A DNA stretch of 64,000 bases, taken from Aquila chrysaetos chrysaetos (lineage: Eukaryota > Chordata > Aves > Accipitriformes > Accipitridae). The notes below the pieces were generated by a model. That model searched no databases, was not told where the DNA came from, and saw only the letters and a list, made by a program, of their open reading frames with translations. The stretch spans positions 24,032,759 to 24,096,758 of the forward strand of contig NC_044012.1 of NCBI RefSeq assembly GCF_900496995.4, in the 5' to 3' direction. The number at the start of each line of letters is the position of its first letter. The first letter of the stretch is position 1. This document shows positions 12,991 to 26,525 of the stretch, one piece after another. Position numbers and translations under genes: made by a program.

Positions 12991-15900
12991 TGGTAAAATC
13001 AACATCACCCCTATAAAACAGACTGAAAGCATCACAACCCACAGGTCTCAACCTGCACTGAAAACATGCCACCACCAGGAGGTCTCCAAAGCATCCTGCA
13101 AAATGCAGCTCTCGGACAGATACAAACAAGTAAAATGGACACAATCCTAAATCCCATCTGGAATGTTCATCTCACATAATTGTGGATATACCCAGTGCCA
13201 GCATCACCATCTCAGCTGCCACCTCAGACTCCATTTAGAAACAGAGATCACATTCAGCCAGGGAGAGCCAATTGAGGGGTTCAGCTCAGATTTGGACACC
13301 TACAAGGGAGCAGGATGTACAGCTTCCTACCATGGTCAATGGAACTGGGATTCAGCTGCATACATGTTGACTCATAGTGCTGCTTTGGATGCCTTGGGGT
13401 ATCCCAGACATTCACACAGTGCTGAGAGATAAAACACAGGGTCTATGGGAGACTCACATGCAGGTGGGGCACCCTGGGGAATCTAAGGTAGTACTTAGAG
13501 ATTGGTCTTAAGGTAACCAAACCAAGTCCTGCAGCTCTAGTTGGCAAAGTCTGGAGAGAGATTCAAGTGAAGCCGGCGTCTGCTCTGCAACCAGAATATG
13601 GATTCAGTTGCCCACACAGATGTATGGTGCCATTCGAGATGCCGTGGAGACCAAGCTTTGCCTCCTGCTGTCATTCCAAAAGGGCATGGGACTGCAGCAG
13701 GTCCTCTGTCACAACTTCCATCCCTGGGGTGACTTCTTATGTACTCCAGGACCTCTCACATCCCTGGACATCTCTGCCTGGGCAAGCAAACTCCACCTCA
13801 CCCCATACAGACATCCCACACCAGGTTACTGGGAGCTGCACCAGAGTAGCTTAGAAGTGTCTTCTTGTGTCAGCTTCACAAGTAGTGAGTTGCAGGGGCC
13901 TGTGAGAATGCGATATACAGCTGCTGCTTCCAGAAGTGCAACCAGGTACCTCTTGTCTTGCAGGCTCTGAGTTTTACAGGAAAAAACAGTTGCTAACAGC
14001 CCTACAGTGTCATCTAGCAGAGCCAGCCATGGGTTGCTCCAGCTGCATACATCAATACACAGGGCTTGGATTGATGCTGGAGCATTCAGCACTGCACATT
14101 GGCCATCAGCACAATGGCATCCATGTCTGGGCCAGGCACGTTTTGAGCAGGGACTGAACAAGCTGCCCAGTTACCTGCAGGTATGTTCACATGGCATGAT
14201 GCAGTGCCAGATGGATGTTCATATCTCCTGTAGGCAGAAAGAGGCCTGCAGATATCCCATTTCCTGGGCAGATATTCAAAGTTCTGGAACATTGCACACA
14301 TTTATCTCGGCTTCCTGTTCCTGTGATTAGGCATGCTCCTAGGAAATCCAGCTTTTCAGCGCACAGGGACTCCAGGTAGCCTTTTTTCTGGTTCCCAGAT
14401 GGCCTCAGGGAAGAAGTGGTCAGCTCACACAAGCTCCTCCAGGCATGCTCAGTAATTAATGCAGTTACAGGCACCGGTGGAAATTTATTCTCCTGAAAAT
14501 CAAGGTGCCAGGGAATACGGCCAGATGAAACTCCAGGATCCTGCGACTGCAGGCAGTGGGTAATTCACATGGAGACATCAACAAAGGGACTATCGCTTAG
14601 CCAGATGAGACCCTGTCCTGGCTTCTCAGCAAGCCCAGGCACAGCAAAGAAAACACAAGGGCATCACTGCTAGCAAGAGCAGGTGCTAGATTACCACACC
14701 ATCCCTGCCCAGGTTCCTGCTATGGTCTTCAAAAGCTGTTGGTCGATGGCAGATGAATGACAAATCCAATGGCCGCCGGCAAAGCTCTCCCCTTCCAGAG
14801 TCTACCCCAAGAGCTGCACCCAGCACTCACCAGCTGACCCTCGCGTGCGACGTGCCTTGTTTCTGTCATAACTCCTCCACAACCATTCAATAAGACAGTT
14901 AGCAAGGAAGGTGGCGGCACCAGGAACAGGGGTAAATACCTGCTCTCTAGCTTGGCTGCTAGCTCAGACCTCAAGTTAAAAGGATGGTAGTAACTGCAAA
15001 CAATCTCGGACAATAAGCAATGAAACTGTTATCCCTTTTAAATTTACCATTGATATGTTTTCTAACATGGAGCTCTTTCCCGATGCAGAGGCCAGGGAGA
15101 GCAGTAGATTCAGCGAGAATATAATGGGCTTGAAAGGTATTTGTCAGTGCTGGTTTCTCAGGTCAGGCTAAGTGTCTGTGCTTGAGAATTAATTTGTAAA
15201 TAGGAGGTTTATAAATCAGAAGTTCATCAACACACACACACTCTTCAGGAACTCACCAAGGGTTATATAGGTGCGACCTGGATCCCTAATAAGCTTTGGG
15301 CACGGGGTCTATTACCTCTTACTGGAGGGAAGGGAGGAATAAAATCTCAATTTCTAGTTAGTCACAGAGATTTAATCAACACTTCGTGTTAATGATCTGT
15401 ATAGTGCAAATTGCATGAAATCCAAAGAGACACAGAGAAGAAGATGTTACAGACTACAGGTCCCCAGACCCCCAATCCCACACTTGGCCTCTGAGCTGCT
15501 TTTGGGAAAAGGAGCATTTTTGTTTCTCTGTGCAGCACTTAATATAATAAAGTCCCAGCATAATATAAACAGGGTTCACTGGTGCTGCTATGTGCAGATA
15601 CTAAATAGTCATAAGCAAGTGTGAGAGAACTGTAGCATATCCTTACCTGGCAGGGTCAGACTTTGCATACTGTGCTTGCAAGCATACATACTGCATGCTG
15701 CGATTAGTGTAGTTTCAGCAGGGTAATTTTTCACAAATGTCTGCAACAGAACAACAGTGAGGTTAATATACAAGATCCTGTGCAAGTGCCAGCATCAGCA
15801 ATTTAACTGCAGCACCTTGACTCTGTCACCACAGGGCAAGGAAGACAGGCTGACCAAGTGCCTCCCTTGAGGCAGGTCCTACTGCCTTCCCCAACCTTAT

Positions 15901-16364
15901 CCTCAGTTACCAAATTTCCACATTTTTCTCCTCTACCATGTGGCAGCTCTTGTCTGGATGTGTCCCTAGCTACTCTGTCCATCTGTTCTAATGCAACAGA
16001 ATAACTTCCCTCCTGGCGCTTGAGTAACTGGGGGCAGGTAAGTGTTAAAATCCTGTTTTATCCATACATTAGGACGTGTCCAGAGAAAGCTGTGCCCCAC
16101 TCTCTGTGGCTATGGCTCAAAAAGCAACACAAGAAGGCACAGGCTCTATTACACACTTCTGCTCTAACAAGATCTGCCACCTCTGTACTTCTTAGCAGTA
16201 CTCGGGGCAGGGCAGGATTGGCACGCCAGTCCCTTTTCAAGTTCCCAAAACCCTAGGCAAATCCAGCTGCAGCCACATCACCGTCCACCAAAAGTTTTTT
16301 TGCTCAGATTCATACAGACAGGAATTTGGAAGGGGGTGACCAGGGCTCTGTCGGTGCAGGATGA

Positions 16365-16408
16365 AGTGGTGGTGGTGGTGGTGGTGGTGGTGCTGCTGCT
16401 GCTGCTGT
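16365..16408 (+). repeat. Compound triplet microsatellite (GTG)n-(CTG)n
   Basis: An uninterrupted GTG run from 16366 passes directly into CTG repeats ending at 16408. It is the clearest triplet array in the window and is likely polymorphic. No gene contains it. Confidence 0.95.
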
Positions 16409-17399
16409 GAATTACTCACTCTCACATGCAGTCCTGTTCACTCCACAGCTGCTCTATTCCTGCCTCAGGCCCCTCCACAGGCAGTCTTATGTGCAAAACG
16501 AAGCCACATCCTCCAATGTTTGAACAGAAGAAGAACGCATCCGCCTGTGAAGGCATCACATTTGCAACAAGTTAGGCCTTCGCTTGCCACAAATTGGGCA
16601 AAACCCCCCATTTTGCCATCACACCTGCTTTGAGGATTTGCTTCTCAGTCTGGGAATTAAATGTAGAAGAGGGTTTTTTTAAAAGCTCTCCTCACTCCAT
16701 CAGAAGTGCCACTCTCACCATGTTCCCAAGCAGGAACAGACAATCTCTTGTTGGGAGAGTAAATTTGAGTGTAATCTGTCCTTGTGCATGATGGAGCCAC
16801 CAGCCCTTCTCCACAACCACTCGCTTTCAGAGCAGAGGCATCAGATGCAGCTTGTCCACTACCACTTGTCTCACTGCTGCTAACCCTTACAGCACCCAGC
16901 CCCCTTGCCGTGAGGGCCCGCAAGTCCCAGTCCATAAAACCTGACTGCTGTCAATCCCACAGATGCTCATTGCCTAGCACAGTCTATTAACACATTTCTC
17001 CCAAATGCTCTCACAGCTCTAGGCTCCTCTATAACTGCATTTTTTTGCACCAGCAGCAGCTATACCCCTGCTCTGCATGTTTGGAACAAGTGTACCTCTC
17101 ACCCACCACTTCCCATGCTCCTTCAGGAGAAGGGAGAAGCCGTCTCTGGAAGCACAAATTGGTGGGATAAGCTGCTGTTAGCTGAGCCCACTGAGCTCCC
17201 CTACTTACTCCAAGTGAACTGCTCACTTTGAAGGGATAAACAGTCTGATTAAACTAACAGCTCTTCCTTCCTCGCAGTGATTCTCTTTGAAGGATATAGG
17301 CAAAGCCAGAGTGAGCGCAATCTCTGGCAGCAAATCCATTGCTGACTCCTCCTGGGAGAGAGCCCTCTGCGCAGAATGGGAGGAGGAGAGCCAGAGCGG

Positions 17400-17740
17400 G
17401 AAAGCTGGTGGAGATTTGCTTTATATCAAGTAATCTCGTTATTGCAATTTCAGAGCTAAATGGTAAATAGGCAGGAGTGCTGAGCAGTGCAGCAGGAAGC
17501 AGGCCTGGGTCACTGGGTAATTTAGCTGATATAAACAATAACCTCTGCCTGGACGGTTGGCGTCTGCTGCTGGTGCAAACCTTTGGCATCGCTCAGAGTA
17601 TCAGTGGAGCTGTGCAGTGCAGGCAGACAGTCCTGTTGTCTGAGGCCATATCCAGAAGCCCTGGGAGGGCTGATACAGGAGAACTAGGAAAGATTAACAG
17701 CTAATTAATGTCAACCAGTACAGGTGTACTAAGAGGCCTT
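17400..17740. promoter_or_regulatory. Candidate conserved non-coding block upstream of CADM3
   Basis: Non-repetitive stretch with clustered AT-rich cores (a GTAATC and TTATTGCAAT segment near 17430, a GATATAAACAATAA segment near 17530, and CTAATTAATG at 17701-17710) separated by GC-richer sequence. It does not resemble the neighbouring LINE pieces and has no coding potential I can recognise. Proposed only as a region to test for conservation. Confidence 0.25.
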
Positions 17741-19199
17741 ATCAAATGAATAAGGAAACTCAGTGGGTCTGTTCTTGGTCTAACGCTCTCCTGTGTTCAT
17801 CCCCAATGCAGAAGGGGAACAGCGGTGGGGAGCGCAGAGCAGATACAGAAAGCAACTCACGCGGTGGCCTGGCATAAACTTGAAGCATCTTTATACAAAC
17901 TGACAAGACATAGAAACAACAAGGGTGATTTGCATTTTCCAAGGAGAGTCAGTGCTCTCCAGTCAGCTCCGGGGCACCACAGTCTCACGTGGTCCGGCAG
18001 AGAAGGAAGAGCCCTGGATGGGTATAATCTCTGTCGCAGCAGCCAGACTGGGCCCAGATGTTGCTATTAGTGTTTGTTCCCTTGTTTTTCTAGGTTTGAA
18101 TACAGTATATAAGGGATGACCATCCATCTGAGACTTCTTTCAAGGCAGAATCACACCCAAAACACCACTGCTGCATTCCCAGGCACAACAGATTCCTTTG
18201 ATAATGCATCAAAACTCCTTGATGCTTGCAGTTCAGATTGAAGGAACCACTCCTGCCTCCTCTCTCAGTTTGCAACATTTCTGAGTACCCTCCTGCCAAC
18301 GAAGTGCTCAGCAGTTGCAGTGTCCTGAGTGGGTCTATCTCACTGATCCACTCCTTCTCAGGTCCCGAGCCTGCCTCCCGGGCCAGGACTTTGCAGCCAG
18401 TTTGCTCTGAGTAGTCTTGGTCCATACTGCCCCGCACACCTCTCATTCAGCTGCACTGGCTCCTTCATGGAGCTCAGCACCTGCAGTGCTCACCAATTTC
18501 ACACTGACATGGTGCACTGTCTGTGCTCCACATCTGTATTTCCAGACAGATTAACCAGTCCTTTCTGGACAGCTACACATTACACTGTTTTGTGCTGCGT
18601 TCCTGCACTGTTCAGTGCAGTTTGTATCTTCATCATTCAGTGTACAGCCTCAGGGCTTGTTTACTACACATCAAACCCTGCTCTGAATAGGGAATCTTTT
18701 GCTTCCTCTTGCATTTATCTGTTGCACTCATCATCTGGAGAAGTAAGTCTTGGAAATATCAGGGAGGTTATGAATTCTCACAGTGCCCTATGACATGAGG
18801 AGACATATTCTCCCGCTTCAACCTGGCTCCCAGATGTGCCTCTCTCAAAGGCAGTCCTTGGACACTTAACAGCACCGAACTTTGTTCAGCACTCACACTG
18901 CTAATGCAGCTGTGGTCCCGCCCAGCTAGACCCCCTTTGCTCACTACTTGGTGCTCTGAGTGCAGCAGGTGTTCTCAGAAGAAAACCAAGTTGTCCAGGG
19001 AATTAGAGCATGAATAGTACAGTTTGTTTGCCACAGGCAAAGATGAAGTTATCTTATTTCTGGTACTTCCTAAGATCTCAGTTCTTGCTTAACCCTCTGA
19101 AGGTGTTCATAACAGGGTAAGGTTTTTATCAAATATCTCAGGTTTCAAAAACAAGAGGGATGTGTCATGTCCTGCTATACTCTCCACTGAAGTGCGCCA

Positions 19200-20030
19200 A
19201 TGCAATAATCACAAAAAGATTTTGGTCGGTGTGGACCCTGGAGGTCTCTCATCCAACCACTGATCAGAGCAGAGCTGACCTCCAGCTGAATTACATCACT
19301 CAAGGCCTTGTGCAGGCAAGTGTGGAATACCTCCTAAGATGGAGATCCCACCACCTCTTTGGCCCCTGTCCCACTGTTTCACCACCCTAATGGGGAAGAT
19401 TGTTCCCTTATGACCAACCAGAAGTTCTGCTGTTCCAAATTGTGACCGTTATCTGTTGTCTTTCAAGAGTCTGGCTTCATCTCTATGAGTAGGTAGCAGA
19501 AGACAGCAATTAGATCCCCCTTCACCTTTTCATAGCCTCTCCTCATTTGCTGTATGCTTAAACCCCCAACCATCTTTGCGACACTCCTCTGGACTTGCTC
19601 CAGTATGTTGATTTATGTCTTGAACTGGGGAGCCCAAAATGGGACACTAGATGTGGCCTCACCAGTGCTGCAGTAGAGGGATGCAGGGTCCCAAAAGGAA
19701 GCCACTAGTAGCTGGCCACCAGTTGGACTTCATACTGCTGATTGCAACTCTGTGAGTTGGTAGCCCAGCCAGTTTTCCACTGGAGTCATCTGTATCTTGT
19801 GAATTGACAGACCATGTTAAACACCTTGCTGAAGACAAGGTATGCAGTATCCATCGCTCTCATCTGTTGACTCCTCTCACACAAGGCAATCAAATTGGTC
19901 AGGCACAATTTGCTGCTGGTAACTCCACCCTGGAGAAAGGTCAGGTCTTCCTCAAGCAGAACAGGGTTACGACAAGTCATCAGCACCCTGAAGTCATTGC
20001 CAAGAAAAGTCTGCAATTCACGGTAGTGAT
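19200..20030 (-). mobile_element. Avian-type CR1 LINE, 3' part with RT remnant
   Basis: The longest clear repeat here. The plus strand reads as the usual reverse complement of avian CR1: GACCCTGGAGGTCTC.CATCCAACC at the left (the 3' end), CACCACCTCTTTGG, GAAGATTGTTCCCTTATGACCAACC, AGCCTCTCCTCAT, GGACTTGCTCCAGTATGTTGAT, GATGTGGCCTCACCAGTGCTG. The minus strand near 19820-19860 encodes AYLVFSKVFNMV, a decayed form of the RT motif YLDFSKAFDTV. No intact ORF. Confidence 0.9.
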
Positions 20031-22328
20031 TTCTTCCTCCTCAGCCTTGTGCATGCTTGGATTCATTTTCATGTGTTTTGCTAACACTGTCTTCTCGCTG
20101 GTTCCCAGCTGAAGTTTGGAAGTTTCCCAGTAGCCTCCTCCAGCTTCATTTAACATAAAGGGCTGTTGTTTGCTACACAGCAATGCCTGGGTTCACCAGT
20201 CCTTTAGCACATGTTCCCAGAGCTCAAGCTAGGACAAGTCGGGCAATAGTTACTGACCAACAGGCAGCTGTTAAATGCAGATAAAACCAGCTGAAGCCCA
20301 AACAAGACCTGAGACTCCATGCTATCTCGTCAATGCAAACCCCCTGGCCTTCTGCAATAAAGACAACAGGAATATTATTGGGAAACTAATAAAATCCAGT
20401 GCTCCCAGTTTGGTCCCTGGCTGCGGAAGTGCTGTAGCTGCTTACCAGGACTGAAAGCCCTGCCCACCCACAAGGCCAAATGACATATTTGCTTTGCAGT
20501 CTTACAGTTGCTTTCCAGTGCTCCATGTGACAGCCCAGAGATGTCCGTAGATGCGTGCCATGCTCCATCATCACTCATTTGTCCATGGGGTCAAGCAGCT
20601 CAGCAGGGTCAGCTCAGTGTGGACTTCTTCCTTATTGCAGGTTTTCCTAGCCTGAAACTGAGAAAAAAATGGTTCTACAACTAATAAGAGAAGCTGTGAA
20701 GAGTTAAAATGTCCCAGGAGTAGGGGAAGCTTTGATTCATTTCTCCACATAAAAAGTTTCTAATTATACTGAGTCTTATCTCTGTGCTAGAGCGGATTCA
20801 TAACACTGCCTTTGTCCTTGATGTTCAGCAGCAATGGCTAGATTTCGGACAGTGCAGGGATGACAGTTTAGGAAAGAAGAACAGTTACCAGGCATCCTTC
20901 AGGGAGGAGGGGCATTTGTCCGAAGCCTCAGGAACTCCAGAGATGGGTATTGAGCAAAAGCACAATCGTTGATGAACATACACTGACACGCATAGCTATA
21001 GCCATGGGCCAGATGACCTCCCCAGGTCCCTGCCCACCTGAATTATCCCAGGAACGTCTGACCGCAAGCAGCAGGGTCCATCCCCAGGAGCTCCCAGTGC
21101 TGGGCTAGCACGCTTGCACAGCAAGGATTAATGTGCAAATGGAAACCCCATCTTTTCACCATCGTCAGAGTCAATAGCAGGCCTACATACTCCAGCTTGG
21201 CACTGCATCCCAAACTTGCAGGCGTCTCCTGAGAGCTCACACAACAGGAGAAGGCGCAGGCACTTCTGTTAGGACAAACCAGTCAGCCAAGCTCTTAAGC
21301 AGCACTCAAAATCTCCTTACATAACTTCTGAAACAAAGGCTGCCCGTGTAGCCTTTCTACTGAGGCAATCAAATACACTCCCTCTTGCTCCCTCCCACAC
21401 AGAGGGCATGTTACCATGATGGGTTTCTGCATTGCATTTCCACCTCGGGTTTCTGTAGAGCACATGGGTACACACATGCACACACACATACACTCTCTCC
21501 CTCGTTTTTATACAATGCCTGACCTGCAGTTCAACACAGAATGTAGCAGATATGAGATACGACTTAAAATGCAAGTTATACATAGCTCAGGTAGTGACAA
21601 CAGCAATATTAACAATGACCAAACCTGCTGCCATAGGCCACATAGACTGCAGGGACCACAATATGGAATAAAAGCTCTTGCACTCAGCAGTGTTAGAGAA
21701 TGAGCCAACAGCGAGTCCAGTCCTTTCTCCAGACACTGCACCCCTCACAGTCTGCCAGGTGGTACCAAGCTGTAAAGGCTGATGCATACCATGTGCTTTA
21801 GAGAGTGTCTTCCCAGGAAGAACACAGTGAGCAATGGTGATACGGACAAAGATGGAGAGTGAGCAAATGCTGTAGGCACTGGTGCTCGAGCTGGGCAAAT
21901 ATCTGAGGCCAGAAAAGCCAGTGCTTGTGAATGAAAGAGCTGGTCCTGCACTGCCGTGTGAACAGTGGTGGACAGGCCACAAAGACATTCCCCTACGGGG
22001 AACTGGCACAGATGAAAAATAAGTGGCAAAAAGTAGTGATTCTGCAATAGGAGTAACTTCTCAGATCACGCCACCTTATGACCACAAACCCATTTGTGCC
22101 AACATGTGAGCACAGCAGGTCTGCAGGGTAGGAAGGAGGAGCAGGGAGGGGCAGAGACTCCTGCTTGCAGGGACACATCAAAAAGCAGCAAAATCTACAA
22201 AGTAAATGCCGTTCCTGATGTACTTCCTCCTCTTTGTGTCCTCTCTCTTCACTTTCAGCCTCTCTCCGTAGCGATGCCCACAGAGGAGTGATGGGCTCTT
22301 CCCCAAAATCCCAGACAAGGCTGTTACA

Positions 22329-22352
22329 CTAGCAGCAGAGAGCTGCTGCTAG
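22329..22352. repeat. Perfect 10-bp inverted repeat (hairpin)
   Basis: CTAGCAGCAG, a four-base AGAG spacer, then CTGCTGCTAG, forming a perfect 10-bp stem. There is no gene next to it and no T run after it. It may be chance or a small structured element. Confidence 0.8.
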
Positions 22353-23584
22353 CACAGTGAAGGAGCCATCTCAAACACTGTGAGCCGCAGTGAAAAGGTT
22401 TTTTCTTGCTGGCTGTTGTTGCACACACGGGGTAAGGATGCAGGTAATGGTCTACCATCCTGGGACATGCTTGGCAAACCTATTCAAGCAAAATTTTCCG
22501 GTATGAATTTATCCAAAGAGAGAAGCCAAATGTGGGAGTCAGAGAACATCCCACTCAAATGCACACGCATGCACACTTGCTGCCTACATGGCTGGTTTCA
22601 GCTCTGGACAAGGGCCAAATCCCTATCAGTGCTGTGAGGTCCCAGAAGACCAGGGCAAGGATGCTGCTCAGGGCTGAACGGTTACCTGTTACCCGGCTTT
22701 CAGTCCAGCACCGAGCAGCTCATACTGAAACACAGTACAGAATACTGCCATAGCTCTCCCAAATGATTTTATTTTTCCATAGAAGTTTAACATCTAAAAA
22801 GGTAGCTTTAAAATCAACTTTCAAAAAGCAAGAATCCAAAGTTTTAGACACTGATAAATATTTTGGTTCTAGCTTTCCAACTGTGTCTGCTCCTACAAGA
22901 AAACAATGTTTACCCTCATCTTGGGCTCAGGGTATTTTGTTAAAAGCACACTATTTCAAACAAATCTTGCTTTTCCTCTGTGAGAGTGGCTGAGCGGTCC
23001 CATGACAGAAACACTTGCAAGTTCTTTGGTATGAAAGGAGAAGTGGCTTTCCAGGGCAGTGCCACAGCAGCCCCAGAGATCCCCTATCTCAGGCTGCCAG
23101 TTGCAATGCTGCTCACGACACCCTCCAAGAAGCACGTGCTCTGCCTGATCCTCCAGCTGAGGTTAGCACAACCCTGCAAGCAAACTAAACCGAGCAGCTG
23201 TGCCAGCCCTTGTGGCTCTTACAGCTCCACCCTTGGGAGCTCCCCTGCGTGCATCAGAGATATTCACCTAGCCTAGGGCTCTGTCTTCGTCAGAAGCAAA
23301 AGGAGCTGCTCTTTATGATGCACACAATCTTGGGCACTCTGCAGGCATCCTCCTTGCTCTTCCCCAGCATGCACAGCTGTTGTATCAGGGATGTTAGAGG
23401 AGATGTCCCTGCCTACTGCCTTCAGTCTCTGCTGATGGACCTGTTGCCTCTGAAGTTTTCTGATCCTTTTTTGACCCTGCTGTTACTGTCTTTCCTCTGC
23501 CTCCTTCAGCAGCAAGCTCCTCACTTCCACTTCCTGCTGTGTAAAGATGAACTTTCTTTTACCTGCTTTAAACTGCTCTCCTAG

Positions 23585-23900
23585 ATTCACCAAGTGCACA
23601 CAGTTCTAGTACTGTGAGATCTGGTGAATGACAGCTCTGCTTTCATCTTACTCACCACCTCCATAATGTTATAAACCTCAGCCACATTCCCCTTCTTACC
23701 ACCTTCTCTGCAAACGGGAGTCTGGGTCTTTTCGGTCTCATAAGGCAGCTGTTTCATCCCCTTGATCATTTTAGCTGCTTCTCTGCACCTCTCTCTAACT
23801 TGAGATGCAGAGACCAGAGCTACACAAGGTGCAAGACAGCTGCAAAATGATGCCTGGTGTCTCTGTGAGGATGCCCAACACGCTGTTGCCTTTTTGGCTG
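23585..23900 (-). mobile_element. CR1/L3-like LINE 3' fragment
   Basis: In antisense order: CACCACCTCCATAATGTTATAAACCTC, CATAAGGCAGCTGTTTCATCCCCTTGATCATTTTAGCTGC, CTCTCTAACTTGAGATGCAGAGACCAGAGCTACACAAGG. This is the known sequence of segments at the end of ORF2 in ancient amniote CR1/L3 elements. Confidence 0.7.
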
Positions 23901-24640
23901 CTGCTGCTGCACACAGAGCTCATGATTTCAGAGAACCACTGATGGCTCCAAGGGCTCTTTCCTGAGCTGTACGTGCCAGTTCCATATTCAGCATCATGGA
24001 GCAGAGTTTGGAGGGAGTTAAACAGAGGAATGGTTGGTGCAACCTGCTGTGGCTGCCTCCTGGAGCAGAGACCTCACAAAGAAGTTGTACACTGGAGTGA
24101 ACAGTGAAACCACTTGAAAACAGAGCATGTTTCTAATGCAGCCCCCTGCCCTGCAGGTCTCCGGCTTCCTGAGCTAAGGGTCTAGCAAGCACAGACGGTA
24201 AGCGAAAAGCACCTCGTTGCCCAGGCTAAAGTCTACCACCCTGGACCTAGGTCTGGTTCCAGGTGAGCCCAGATGTTTCCAGAAAGACCTGGGGTGCTCA
24301 ATGACAAGAGGTATTTTTCATATGAAGGAGCAGATAAGACATGTTGGATAGACACAAGACTAATTAATTACAGGAGAAGTAAATTATTTCACTGCTACCA
24401 CACATGGAAGCACAAAACCCAGCTGTAGCAGGAACAGTCCAAGCCTCCTCAGGCCATTTACCTCTATGGCAGATGGGGATTAGCAGCCTTCTAAGCCAGG
24501 CTAAGGACTCCACAGTTAAGAGTGTAGTTTGCGGTTATTTATAAGCCTGATTTCACAGCCTATATTTCTCAAAAAATGTCTTTGCGTTTGAATTTCACAC
24601 ACATTATCTGTGGCCAGAGCAGAATTTTGGCAAAATGTGA

Positions 24641-24711
24641 GCTGAAAGGAGGAGAGAGGAGGGATGAGAGAGAAGAGAGAATAGAGAGGAGAGAGGAGAG
24701 AGGAGAGAGGG
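24641..24711. repeat. Purine-rich GA tract
   Basis: About 70 bases almost wholly of G and A on the plus strand, with AGAGG units. Such polypurine mirror-like tracts can adopt triplex DNA; no function is implied by the context. Confidence 0.85.
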
Positions 24712-25829
24712 TTTGCATTCCAAGAAATGTCTTCTCTGCAAACAGCTTGGCACTTATCACTCTTGGAGAGCAATTCCTGATGGCCAAGGATGAGATCAAC
24801 CCAAGGCTAAGGGAGAGAAAGCCATCCTAATCACACCAATTTCAGGACAGCTGGGTATCTGCTAAGTAAAGCCTGCATTCATGACAGCAGAGTAAAACTG
24901 GGACCACCAGCAAGAGTTACTGATGTGTTCCTGGATACTAGAGCTCCAAAGGACCAAGCTCATCATTTAGCCCCAAGTCCAGGCCTTCATGGACTTCAAC
25001 CAGGGATTCCTCAAGCACAGCCCACCCCTCCCAGCTGGAAAGCCACACATCTTTTAGGAAAGAAGACCCTAAATGGCAGAGAAGCCTTCACAGCACCCCA
25101 ATGGTCAATTCTCTGCACAGCTGATATTTTGCACCCTCTTTCTTGCTTGAACCTATGCTTCACTTCAGCCACTTGACCTCACTCAGTCTCTAGCTGGGAT
25201 TATTCAGTCTTCCACTGTGAGAAACCTTCTACCCTTGCTGTGAACTGCAGATGAAAATCAGATCATTTTTTGGTCTTTTTTGTAAAGCACTTGGAGCTCT
25301 TGGAACTTTCTCTCAAAAGCAGATACTAGTGGCTGTTTTCTCTGCCATTTCCAAACAGACTTTTTAAACATGTAAGTACTGTAGCTGGATGCAGCATCCA
25401 TATGATAGGGATAAACAAAAAGACAGTTCCTCTTTCTGCTCTTATTCAGGGTTTCCTTGCATAAATAACCTTCTATCCTCGGCCACCAGCTCACATCTCA
25501 AGCTCATACTTGTCATTTATACTTCAGGATCCTTAGCTTTCTTCTATGTCTTCTTCTTCCCAACAATAGTCCCCACTGTTTAAATGTGAGCACCATTTTT
25601 CTGTATGTCATTTTGCAATTACCCATACTAAAATGAACACATCGTCCTCAGCAAGTCCAATTCACCAGCCAGCCCAGATGAACTGGTATAACTAAGTAGT
25701 TGCTACCATTTTCTTTTTTTACTGATCCAGTGTCTTTTCTCTATATGATACATGAGAAAATAGTGCTGCAGCAATCACCCCCATATCAATAGTTGTGGTC
25801 ATTGATAAATAGGGCATCAAAACGAGGCA

Positions 25830-26525
25830 GGAGTAGCTGTACTGCATCAGACCAGAAGTCTCTTTGACTCATCAGTCTCCTTCCAGCTGTGGTCACAGGC
25901 AAATGCACAAGAACGGTGAGAATGAGGCAGGCATGTGTGACACCTTTCCCAATACCTTCCCAGTACCTCAAGCCAGACGTGTTTTCTATGTATTTGCAAC
26001 CCTCAGCTCACGTCTCCTGCATTAACTTGTCAAGTCTCTCCTTGAACCCACAGTCTCTGCAGGTCTCCAGCACTCAGAAGGACTGACTATTTACTCCCAC
26101 CTTATTTCTGACCTTTCAACAAATTATTTATACTTTCCAGCACTTTTCTTGTTATCCTATGGCTGCTTATTTTCCTTATAGCCTTTGGTGAAGGACACTG
26201 TCAAAAGCATTTTGGGAATCCCAATACAGACTATTGAATAAATTGCTCATCTGCCACATGAGAGAACTCCACTGCCTCTTCTCCCATGAATCATGTAAAT
26301 CCATGTGCCTACAAATACCATTCTGTGATATTATGGGGTAAACGAAAATCAACGAGATCTTTTCTGGAGCTCTTTTCCAAATTTTCCGGACTTCAGCCTT
26401 TAGATGCAAAGACAGTTTGCGAAAGCACTTGCACACCACCATTTCTAATTCAGCAGTCTCATTCTTGGCTTTCTGAAGAGTCTGAAGCAAGACAACCGGC
26501 CCGGATGGCTTATCACTGTCCATTT
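25830..26525 (-). mobile_element. CR1/L3-like LINE fragments with RT motif
   Basis: At the left, CTGTACTGCATCAGACCAGAAGTCTCTTTGACTCATCAG-like text is the antisense of the 3' region of ancient CR1/L3. At about 26176-26240 the minus strand encodes LYWDSQNAFDSVLHQRL, a decayed RT motif. The two parts are closer together than in a complete element, implying an internal deletion. Confidence 0.65.

Larger units (their letters stand above)
9746..19199. other. Intergenic; LINE pieces and one triplet repeat, otherwise nothing
   Basis: Apart from the T-rich tract, the two LINE fragments, the triplet array and the AT-rich block at 17.4-17.7 kb noted separately, there is no recognised feature. ORFs up to 144 codons have no domain I know. 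The block 15.0-15.2 kb is AT-rich and non-repetitive but featureless. Confidence 0.5.
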
